A stretch of DNA of 64,000 nucleotides from contig NZ_SPDV01000010.1 in NCBI RefSeq assembly GCF_004564275.1, forward strand, positions 87,895 through 151,894. Direction: 5' to 3'. Source of the stretch: Sphingomonas parva (ex Maeng et al. 2020). Lineage in GTDB: Bacteria > Pseudomonadota > Alphaproteobacteria > Sphingomonadales > Sphingomonadaceae. The position numbers were made by a program, and so were the translations under genes. How positions within the stretch are numbered: position 1 is the first letter of the stretch; every line of letters starts with the position of its first letter. A model generated the notes under the pieces. It was not told the DNA's origin. It ran no database searches and saw nothing but the letters and a program-made list of their open reading frames with translations. Below are positions 19,139-28,000 of the stretch, piece after piece.

Positions 19139-20263
19139 TCAGCCGAGGACGTCGGTCAGCACACGGGCAAAATTCCCTCCCATGATGCGGTCGACGTCGC
19201 GCGGCCGGAACCCGTCCGCTTCGAGCGCCCGGCGGATTTTCACCATCCGATCGAGCGTGTTGAGTTCCGGAACGACGACATGCTCAGGCGTCCATTCGAA
19301 GCCGGGGATGCCGAGCGCGCGCATCGCCAGCCACCATTCGAGATACTCCTTCACGCCTTCGCGATTGTCGTTGCCGAGCTTCAACAGGTTCGGCTGACCG
19401 GCCATCGGAAAGTCGTTGGAGATGCCCACGGCCTCGATGCCGCCCACCTGGATGACATGGCGGATATGGGCGATCAGATGCTCGACCCGCGGTTGCGGGT
19501 CACGCGTGAGCCAGAAGCTCATCATGAAGATGCCGATCACGCCGCCTCGATCGGCGATGGCGCGGATCGCCTCGTCCGGAATGCACCGCGGATGATCGAG
19601 GATCGCCCGGCATGCGCCGTGGGAGTAGACGATCGGCGAGCGGCTGAGCCGCGCCGCCTCCAGCATCGTCGCGACCGAGCCATGCGAGACGTCCGGCAGG
19701 ATCCGGAGGCGGTTCATCTCGTCCAGGCCCTCGACACCCAGCCGGGTTAGTCCGCGCTGGACCCGCTCGAGGGCGCCGCCGGCGAAGGCGGTGTCGTTGT
19801 GATGGGTGAACTGGAGGACGCGCAGCCCTTTGCCATAGAAATAGGAAATGCGGGCGAGATCGTCGGCAACGGGTTCGCACGACTGGAACTGGAGGAATGC
19901 GGCGCAGCCGGTGCGACGGCCGATGTCGCTGCCGCGCTCGGCCACGAAGGCCAGGTCGCTGCCGCTCAGTCTCGCGGCTGCCGCGTCGATCGCCTTGACG
20001 TTCGTCTCGAAGGTCCGGCGATAGCGCGGCGTGCCGTCCGGATCGCGCACCTCCCCGACCTCCGAAACATCGCAGATCATCGCCACGAGCCCTGCTCGGC
20101 GAATCTCCTCGAGATCGTCGGGAAGGAAGCTCAGGCCGTCTACAAAACCGGGCTTGGGCAAGTCGGGCGACGCGGCTGGAACGGTCGCACAAGCGGCAAG
20201 CGGGGCCACGGCGAGCGCTCCGAGCACGGATCTGCGGGAGCAGGCGGGTAGAGCGTCGGTCAT
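19139..20263 (-). CDS. M19-family membrane dipeptidase-like lipoprotein
   Basis: A 374-residue member of the renal dipeptidase (M19) family, which cleaves dipeptides with a binuclear zinc site. The N-terminus SRRSVLGALAVAPLAACAT combines a twin-arginine motif with a lipobox (LAAC), so Tat export and lipidation are predicted. Late metal ligands are present: His in ILPDVSHGS and His in PIVYSHGACRA; the family ending GGNFARVL is intact. The N-terminal His-x-Asp metal motif is replaced by FVDGLSFLP, and the bridging Glu is not obvious, so zinc binding or specificity may be altered. ATG 20263 is used; the frame is open upstream but carries no signal there. Confidence 0.85.
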   Translation of the reverse strand: MTDALPACSRRSVLGALAVAPLAACATVPAASPDLPKPGFVDGLSFLPDDLEEIRRAGLVAMICDVSEVGEVRDPDGTPRYRRTFETNVKAIDAAAARLSGSDLAFVAERGSDIGRRTGCAAFLQFQSCEPVADDLARISYFYGKGLRVLQFTHHNDTAFAGGALERVQRGLTRLGVEGLDEMNRLRILPDVSHGSVATMLEAARLSRSPIVYSHGACRAILDHPRCIPDEAIRAIADRGGVIGIFMMSFWLTRDPQPRVEHLIAHIRHVIQVGGIEAVGISNDFPMAGQPNLLKLGNDNREGVKEYLEWWLAMRALGIPGFEWTPEHVVVPELNTLDRMVKIRRALEADGFRPRDVDRIMGGNFARVLTDVLG

Positions 20264-20476
20264 GGATCCTCGCAGTCGGTGAAGGGCGGGTTTGCGGCGT
20301 CGCAGGCGCGCGATCAACCCGTCCCCGGGGCAGTTTCGGGGCAACGCGCTCGGCGGTGCTCGGGCAGTTGAGTCGCCCGAGCACGTAAGGCGGCTTGGCA
20401 CGGCGCGAGGCGCGGCCGGCCTCGAGTCATGGTAGGATGCCGCCACGGACGGCAGTGCCGGCAAATGAGGCGCCCA

Positions 20477-21760
20477 ATGGATCAGACGTCTCGAAACAGG
20501 AGCCTTGCGGGCGGCGTCCCGAGCAGCGCTTCGCCGGCCACGGCGTTGCTGGTGCGAGTCCTGCGGCGCTTCATCCGCAATGGAGAGCTCACGATCGTCG
20601 ACCACAAGGGGCGCAGCCATGTCATCGGCGCGAAGGTACCTGGATGGCCCGAGGCCAGGTTGCGGTTCCTCGACAGGCGCGTACCGGCGGCGATGCTGCG
20701 CGACCCGGTGCTCGGCCTCGGCGAAGCCTATATGGCCGGGCGTGCCGTCATCGAGCACGGCGACGTCCTGGACGTCGCAACGATCATTCGCGGCAACTCG
20801 CCATGGGAAGAAGGCGGCGGCTTCCCGCGCAGCCGCCGGATCCGGGCCAGGCTGGACCGGATCAACTGGCCGGCGCGCGCACGGCGGAACGTCGCGCATC
20901 ACTACGATCTCGCCGACGGGCTCTTCCCGCTCTTTCTAGGGGACGAGCTGGAATATAGCTGCGCCTATTTCCGGAATCCCGACGCGACCCTCGACCAGGC
21001 GCAGGCCGACAAGAGGGCGCATATCGCCGCGAAGCTGCTGCTGCGGCCGGGGCAGCGCGTGCTGGACATCGGCTGCGGCTGGGGCGGGCTCGCCCTCTAC
21101 CTCCACCGCGTCGCAGGCGTGGACGTTCTCGGCGTCACTCTGTCCGAGCGCCAGGTGGAGATCGCACGCCGCCGTGCCGCGGCGGCGGGGGTCGCGGATC
21201 GGGTCCGCTTCGAGCTGCGCGACTATCGCGAGATCCAGGGGCGGTTCGACAGGATCGTTTCGATCGGCATGTTCGAGCATGTCGGCCCGCTTCATTACCG
21301 CACCTTCTTCGATGCGTGCCGGCGCCTGCTCGCCCCGGACGGCGTGATGCTGCTCCACACGATCGGCCGGCTCGGCACCCCGGTCCTCACCGATGCATGG
21401 CTGCGCAAGTACATCTTCCCTGGCGGTCATACGCCCGCCCTGTCGCAGATCGTCCGCGCGAGCGAGACGGCGCGGCTGATCGCGGCCGACGTCGAGACCT
21501 TGCGCCTCCATTACGCCCACACGCTCCATCATTGGTATCTCAATGCCTGGGCGCATCGGGAGGAGATCGAGGGCCTTTACGACGCGCGCTTCTTCCGCAT
21601 GTGGCTCTACTATCTCGCCGGCGCGCTCATCTCGTTTCGCTTCGGCGGCCTCTGCAACTACCAGATCCAGTTCGTGCGCGAGCGCAGCGCCTTGCCGCTC
21701 GTCCGGGACTACCGCCACGAGGCGGAAGCACGGCTGCGCGGCGAAAGTACGCCCGGATGA
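20477..21760 (+). CDS. Cyclopropane-fatty-acyl-phospholipid synthase family protein
   Basis: A 427-residue SAM-dependent enzyme that adds a methylene (or methyl) across double bonds of phospholipid acyl chains. The N-terminal domain includes MAGRAVIEHGDVLDVATI. The catalytic part has HHYDLADGLFPLFLGDELEYSCAYF split over conserved positions, SAM motif LDIGCGWGGLALYLHRVAG, SIGMFEHVG, and the terminal NYQIQFVR. ATG 20477 (MDQTSRNRS) is preferred over ATG 20465. It ends 118 bp before the NRPS cluster, so linkage to that cluster is possible but not supported by overlap. Confidence 0.93.
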   Translation: MDQTSRNRSLAGGVPSSASPATALLVRVLRRFIRNGELTIVDHKGRSHVIGAKVPGWPEARLRFLDRRVPAAMLRDPVLGLGEAYMAGRAVIEHGDVLDVATIIRGNSPWEEGGGFPRSRRIRARLDRINWPARARRNVAHHYDLADGLFPLFLGDELEYSCAYFRNPDATLDQAQADKRAHIAAKLLLRPGQRVLDIGCGWGGLALYLHRVAGVDVLGVTLSERQVEIARRRAAAAGVADRVRFELRDYREIQGRFDRIVSIGMFEHVGPLHYRTFFDACRRLLAPDGVMLLHTIGRLGTPVLTDAWLRKYIFPGGHTPALSQIVRASETARLIAADVETLRLHYAHTLHHWYLNAWAHREEIEGLYDARFFRMWLYYLAGALISFRFGGLCNYQIQFVRERSALPLVRDYRHEAEARLRGESTPG

Positions 21761-21878
21761 GCCACGTCGGGTACAAAGCCGCCCGGTTCAACGATTGTCC
21801 CGCTGCGATACGGTGGATCGATCCGGTCTGAAGGCGCGATTAAACACTTTCTCACCTCTTTGTGATCTGGGTGGCGGC

Positions 21879-23756
21879 ATGGAAAACGTCGACCCGCAAT
21901 TCTCGCCCGCGTTCGACAGCGCGCCGGCCCTGGACGCCGCCTCCCTTACGGAGTCGCAACTCTCCCCACCCTTTTCGGTCGCCGCAAAGGTCGCCGAGAT
22001 CGCGCGCGTGCAGCCGGACGCGACGGCGCTCGTCGCCACCTGCGGCACGCTCAGCTACCGCGAGCTCGACAGCCGCGCCGAGCGGCTTGCGTCCTGGCTG
22101 CGGGGCCGCGGCATCGGCAGCGGCGGGCTCGTCGGCCTGTGCCTGGAGCGATCGTTCGATCAGATCGTCGCGGCGCTGGCCGCGTGGAAGACAGGCGCCG
22201 CCTATCTGCCGCTCGATCCCGCCTGGCCGGACGCTCGCCTGAGCACGATCGTTGCCGATGCGCGCTGCGCCATCGTGCTCGGCCGCGACGAGACGGCCCG
22301 CCGGCTGGCCGGCAGCGCGGCGCCGGTCGAGACCCTTGATTGGGCCGCCGTGCCCGCGGACGCGGTGCGCGGGCCCGGACTCGGCGAGGACCCGCGGGCG
22401 CTCGCTTATGTGATCTACACCTCCGGGACGACCGGCACGCCGAAAGGTGTCGAGATCACCCACGCCAATCTCTCCCACCTGATCGCCTGGCATGTCGATG
22501 CCTTCGGGATCACGTGCCGCGATCGGGCGAGCCATCTTGCCGGCCTCGGCTTCGACGCGGCCGCTTGGGAGATTTGGCCGTACCTCTGCGCCGGCGCGTC
22601 GGTGACCTTGATCGAGGACGCGGCGCGCGTCGCCTCGGAACGGCTGCGCGCGGCGCTGATCGAGCGCGGCATCACCATCGCGTTCGCCCCCACGGCAATC
22701 GCCGAGGAGCTGATCGCCGCAGATTGGCCGGCCGACGCGCCGCTGCGGATTCTCCTGACCGGCGCAGACCGCCTGGTCGCCCGTCCACGGCCGGGCCTCC
22801 CCTTCGCCTTCGTCAACAATTACGGGCCGACGGAGTGCACGGTCGTCGCCACGTCCGCGATCGTAGCGCCGGGCGGCGACGCGGAGCTGCCGCCGATCGG
22901 GCGTCCGATCGGCGCGGCCCGCATTCACATCCTCGACGGGAACGGCCATCTCGTCCCGACCGGAGAGGTCGGGGAGATCCACATCGGCGGCCCGATGGTC
23001 GGGCGCGGCTATCGCGGCCGACCCGATCTGACCGCGCAGCGCTTCGTCGCCGATCCGTTCGGCGGCGCCGGCGACAGGCTCTACAGGACGGGGGATCTCG
23101 GCATTCTGCTCGCCGACGGTCAGATCGCGTTCCGCGGCCGGATCGACGATCAGGTGAAGATCCGCGGTCATCGCGTCGAGCCCGACGAGGTGGCGAGCGT
23201 CCTGGGCCGTCATCCCGCGGTCGGCGCCTGCACCGTGGTCGCGCGGCGCGCAGCCGACGGCGGCGATGCGCTGGTGGGCTACGTCGTGCCGCAGCGAACG
23301 CTGACCGCCGAGGAGCTGCGGAGCTTTCTCGCCGAGCAGCTTCCCGACTATATGGTTCCGGCAAGCTTCGTCCGGCTGGACGCGCTTCCGCTCACCGCCA
23401 ACGGCAAGCTCGACAAGGCGGCGCTCCCGGACCCTGCGGAAGAAAACGCGCTCGAGACGGCAGGCTTCAGCGCCGCGACGACGCTCGCCGAGCAGAGGCT
23501 CGCCGAGATCCTGGCCGAGGTGCTGGGCCGCGGGCCGGTCGGCATCGACGACAATTTCTTCCTCCTCGGCGGCCATTCGCTGCTCGGGACCCAGGTGGTG
23601 CTCCGCGCCGGCGAGGCGTTCGGGATCGAGCTTACCCTGCGCGACCTCTTCCTCGCCCCCACCATCCGTCAGCTCGCCGCGCATGTGGAAGCGCTGCTGA
23701 TGCGGATGATCGAGGCGATGAGCGACGACGAGGCGCAGCAGCGCGCAGCCGAATAA
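21879..23756 (+). CDS. NRPS adenylation-thiolation protein, predicted leucine-activating
   Basis: A 625-residue A-T didomain. A-domain motifs: YVIYTSGTTGTPKG (residue ~176), FDAAAWEI (Asp 226), NNYGPTECT, YRTGDLG, GRIDDQVKIRG and NGKLDK. The T domain has DNFFLLGGHSL with the phosphopantetheine Ser at residue 567. Reading the ten specificity positions by alignment to GrsA gives D-A-W-F-L-G-N-V-V-K, the classical leucine code. There is no condensation, epimerisation or thioesterase domain, so it loads the first residue. A charged tail after the T domain may dock to the next protein. The P450 gene starts 10 bp later. Free-standing A-T plus P450 is the layout used for beta-hydroxylation of carrier-bound amino acids. 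Confidence 0.95.
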   Translation: MENVDPQFSPAFDSAPALDAASLTESQLSPPFSVAAKVAEIARVQPDATALVATCGTLSYRELDSRAERLASWLRGRGIGSGGLVGLCLERSFDQIVAALAAWKTGAAYLPLDPAWPDARLSTIVADARCAIVLGRDETARRLAGSAAPVETLDWAAVPADAVRGPGLGEDPRALAYVIYTSGTTGTPKGVEITHANLSHLIAWHVDAFGITCRDRASHLAGLGFDAAAWEIWPYLCAGASVTLIEDAARVASERLRAALIERGITIAFAPTAIAEELIAADWPADAPLRILLTGADRLVARPRPGLPFAFVNNYGPTECTVVATSAIVAPGGDAELPPIGRPIGAARIHILDGNGHLVPTGEVGEIHIGGPMVGRGYRGRPDLTAQRFVADPFGGAGDRLYRTGDLGILLADGQIAFRGRIDDQVKIRGHRVEPDEVASVLGRHPAVGACTVVARRAADGGDALVGYVVPQRTLTAEELRSFLAEQLPDYMVPASFVRLDALPLTANGKLDKAALPDPAEENALETAGFSAATTLAEQRLAEILAEVLGRGPVGIDDNFFLLGGHSLLGTQVVLRAGEAFGIELTLRDLFLAPTIRQLAAHVEALLMRMIEAMSDDEAQQRAAE

Positions 23757-23766
23757 GGGGGCCAAG

Positions 23767-25023
23767 ATGACCATCCAGCCGGCACCGACGCACACGCGCG
23801 CGATCGATCCGAGCCTCAGCCTTTTCCAGCTGCTCGATCCCGCCGTCCATGCCGATCCCTACCCCTTCTATCGCAGGCTGCGGGAGGAGGCGCCGGTTCA
23901 TTGGGATCCGTTCATGCACACCTGGGTCGTCACTCGTTACGCCGACGTGATGACCGTGCTGCATCAATTCTCGGCCGATCGCACGCCCGATCCGGACCAG
24001 ATGAAGGCGCTGGGTCTGCCCTCGCTCGGACCGGTCGCCGACGTCATGGCCCGGCAGATGCTGTTTCTCGATGCGCCCGCGCACACGCGCCTGCGCAAGC
24101 TTTGCTCCAGCGCCTTCACGCCGCGGCGGGTCGAAGCGATGGAAGAGCAGATCCAGGGCATTGCCGAGCGCCTGATCGACGCCCGCATCGCCTCCGGACG
24201 AATGGACGTCATCGCCGATTTCGCCGAGCCCTTCCCCGCCATCGTGACGGCGGGGCTGCTCGGCGTTCCGCTCGACGACCATGGCTGGCTGAAGGCCAAG
24301 TCGGCGGATTTCGCGGAGATGCTCGGCAACTTCCAGCACAATCCCGATCGCGTGCACGGCGTGCTGAAGAGCGTCGCCGAGCTCACCGACTATTTCCGCG
24401 ACGCGATCCGGAATCACGGTGACCGCCCCGGGCTGGTCCGCTCGCTGGTTGAAGCGGAGGTCGACGGATCGCGGCTCACCGAGGATGAGGTGATCGCCAA
24501 CACCATCGTGACGATGGTCGGCGGCCAGGAAACCACGACCAACCTGATCGGCAACGGGCTCCTCACGCTCATTCGCAAGCCGGAGACGATGCAGGAGCTG
24601 CGCGAGCAGCCCGACATCATCGCCAGCGCCGTCGAGGAGCTGCTGCGCTACGAGACCCCGAGCCAGCACACCGCGCGCATCGCGCCCATGGATACAGAGA
24701 TCGGCGGCACCCCGATCCGCAAGGGTGACGCGGTGATGGCGGTGATGGCAGCGGCCAATCGCGATCCGCTGCGCTTTCCCGATCCGGATCGCCTCGACCT
24801 GCGGCGCACTGACAATCGCCACCTCGCCTTCGGGTGGGCCGCGCATTTCTGCTTCGGTGCCGCTTTGGCGCGAATGGAGGCGCGGATCGCCTTCACCACT
24901 CTGCTTCGCCGGCTCGACGACATCACGCTTGCCGCCGACCGGCTGGAGTGGAGACCGAATTCCGGCCTTCGCGGGCTCAAGGCGCTGCCGATCACCTTCC
25001 GCACCCCGGGAGCGCCTGCATGA
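23767..25023 (+). CDS. Cytochrome P450 of the NRPS cluster
   Basis: A 418-residue soluble bacterial P450. The I-helix carries VGGQETTTN with the acid-alcohol pair, ExxR is EELLRYETPS, and the heme-ligand Cys is residue 362 in FGWAAHFCFGAA, where the usual second Gly of FGxGxHxC is Ala. Gene order (A-T protein, P450, C-A-T-TE protein) with a 10-bp gap before and an ATGA overlap after makes it an integral pathway enzyme. By analogy with NovI-type P450s it may hydroxylate leucine while bound to the upstream carrier domain; this is inference. A ferredoxin partner is not encoded nearby. Confidence 0.94.
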   Translation: MTIQPAPTHTRAIDPSLSLFQLLDPAVHADPYPFYRRLREEAPVHWDPFMHTWVVTRYADVMTVLHQFSADRTPDPDQMKALGLPSLGPVADVMARQMLFLDAPAHTRLRKLCSSAFTPRRVEAMEEQIQGIAERLIDARIASGRMDVIADFAEPFPAIVTAGLLGVPLDDHGWLKAKSADFAEMLGNFQHNPDRVHGVLKSVAELTDYFRDAIRNHGDRPGLVRSLVEAEVDGSRLTEDEVIANTIVTMVGGQETTTNLIGNGLLTLIRKPETMQELREQPDIIASAVEELLRYETPSQHTARIAPMDTEIGGTPIRKGDAVMAVMAAANRDPLRFPDPDRLDLRRTDNRHLAFGWAAHFCFGAALARMEARIAFTTLLRRLDDITLAADRLEWRPNSGLRGLKALPITFRTPGAPA

Positions 25024-28000
25024 CGGCGGCCCTTTCCGACGCCAAGCGACAGCTCCTCGAAAAGATGCTGCGCGGCGGCGGCGAGGCAGCCGCGCCTGTC
25101 GCCGGCGTGCGGCCGCGTCCGCCCGGCACGATCGTGCCGCTGACCGCCGACCAGCGGCAGGTGTGGCTGCACGCGATGATGGCGCCGGACGTGCCCCTCT
25201 ACAACGAATCGATCACCATCCACCGGCTGGGCGCGTTCGATCTCGCGGCGCTGGAGAGGAGCCTCGAAGAGATCGTGAGGCGACACGAGGCCTGGCGGAC
25301 CTGCTTCGCCGAGGTCGACGGAGAGCTGGTCCAGCGGATCCGGTCCGACGTAAGTATCCGGCTGCTGCTCGACGACGTGAGCCATCTGCCGGCCGAGGAG
25401 CGGGACGCGGCAGCGATCGCGATCGGAAGCGACGACGCCCGCCGGCCGATCGACCTCGCCGAGGCGCCGCTGTTCCGCGCCCGCGTGGTCAGGCTGGCCG
25501 AGGACAATCACCGACTCTACCTGACGCTGCACCACATCATCTTCGATGGGGTCTCGATCTACCGGGTGATCGTTCCGGAGCTCGCCGCCCTCTACCAGGC
25601 GTTCTCGACGGGCGCGCCCTCGCCCCTTCCCGAGCCGGTGCTGCAATATGGCGATTATGCTGTCTGGCAGCAGGCGCATCTCGCGTCTCCGGCGATCGCC
25701 CGTCAGCTCGACCATTGGCGCGCGACCCTCGCCGACGCGCCCTCGAAGCTCGAGCTGACCGGCGACCGCGCGAAGCCGACGCATCCGACCCACGCCGGAT
25801 CGATGGAGACCTTCCCGATCTCCCATGGCCTCACCGAGGCCTTGAAGGCGGTCAGCCGCCGCGAAGGCGTGACACTCTACATGACGCTGCTCGCCGCCTA
25901 CAAGGCGATGCTCCACCTCTACACCGGGGAGGAGGACATCGTCGTCGGAGGCGTGACCGACCTCAGACGGCGCCCGGAGCTGGAGCGGGTCGTCGGCTAT
26001 TTCCTGAACACGATCGCGATGCGCTCGCGGCCGACCGCGTCGCTGCCGGTTCGCGAGTATCTACACCAGGTTCGGGACAGCGTCCTCGGCGCACTTGCCG
26101 CCAGCGAAGTGCCGTTCGACGAAGTGGTGCGCGATCTCGGCATCCGCCGGCAGCCCGGCGCCCATCCCCTGTTCAACACGCTCTTCTCGATCGAGCCACC
26201 GGTCGATCCATTTCCCGAGGGCTGGGACCTCACCCAGATGGACGTGGTCGTCGGCGGCGCCAAGTTCGATCTCTACCTCGAGCTCGACGAGCGGCCTGAC
26301 GGGATGATTGGCCGCTTTCTCTACAGCACCGAACTGTTCGATCCGGCGACGATCCGGCGGATGATCGGTCATTGGCTCAATATGCTGGAAGGGATTGCCG
26401 AGGATGCCGGGCGCCCGATCGGCGATCTCCCGTTGCTCACACGCGAAGAGACGGCGCTGATTGTCGCGATCAACGACACCTCGACGCCAGTGGGGCCGCC
26501 GCTGCCGGACGCGATCGCGGCGTCGGTGCGGGCACGGCCGGAGGCGATCGCGGTCCGCTGCGGCGAGGATCGCTGCACCTATGCCGAGCTGGACCTCCGC
26601 GCCGGCCGGATCGCGGCGGCGCTGCAGGCCCGGGGCGTTGGAAGAGGCGCTCTGGTGGCGCTCTGCCTCGATCGCTCGCCGGACATGGTCGCCGCCCTGC
26701 TCGCCGTCATGAAATGCGGCGCCGCCTATCTTCCGCTCGACCTGGATTTTCCGGCGCAAAGGCTCGATTACATCGTCCGCGACGCCGGCATCGCGGCGCT
26801 GCTTACCGAGCGCCGCCTCCTCGGAACGCTGCCCGCATGGGAAGGGCCGGTGTTGTTGGTCGAGGAGGCTGCCGAGCTGACCCCTGCTGACGCCGTGACA
26901 GTGGCTCCGGAGGATCTCGCCTACGTCCTCTACACGTCGGGTTCGACCGGCCGACCGAAAGGGGTCGAGATCGGCCACGGCGCGCTGGCGAACCTGCTGG
27001 AGTCGATGCGCGTCCGGCCGGGCTTCGCGGCGGAAGACAGCCTGCTCGCCGTCACCACGCTGTCCTTCGACATCGCCGCTCTCGAGATCTTCCTGCCGCT
27101 GATCTGCGGCGGAACCCTGGTCCTCGCCCCCCGCGCGGTCGCTACCGATCCAGTGCGTCTGGCCGCGCTGCTGCGCGAGACGCGTCCGACGATGATGCAG
27201 GCGACACCCGCGACCTGGCGGGCGCTGATCGAAACCGGGTGGCGCGGCGATCCGAACCTCACCCTGCTTTGCGGTGGCGAGGCGCTGCCGCGCGAGCTTG
27301 CGCTCGAGCTGCTCGCGCGCGCCGGCACGGTCTGGAACATGTACGGCCCGACCGAGACGACGATCTGGTCGACGATGCATCGTGTCACGCCCGAGGACGG
27401 ACCCGTACCCATCGGGCGGCCGATCGCGAACACCCTCACCCATGTGCTCGACAAGCGTGGCGGGCCCGTGCCCGCCGGCGTGACCGGCGAGCTTTACATC
27501 GGCGGCGCCGGGCTGGCCCGCGGCTATCGCAACCGCCCCGATCTCACGGCCGAACGCTTCGCGGAGCAACCCGGCGTTCCTGGCGTGCGGCTCTATCGCA
27601 CCGGCGATCTCGCCCGCTACGCGGCGGACGGTACGCTCTTCTGCCTCGGCCGCACCGACAACGATCAGAAGATCCGCGGCTTCCGCGTCGCAGTGGAGGA
27701 AATCGAGGGTGCACTCGCCGAGCACCCGGAAATCGCCGCGGCGGCGGTGCGAAGCTGGCCGGACGCCTCCGGCGAGCGCGCGCTCGCCGCCTATCTGGTG
27801 CCGCGCGGTCAAATGCCCTCGCCCGGCGAGTTGCGAGCGCATCTCGGCCGGACGCTTCCCGAGTACATGATCCCCTCGCGCTTCCAGGCTCTGGCGGCCT
27901 TGCCGATGACTCCGAACGGCAAGATCGATCGCAACGCCCTGCCTTCCCCTGACAAGGCGGACAGCGCGGGTCGATCGGCGCCGCCGGTCGGCGAGACGGA

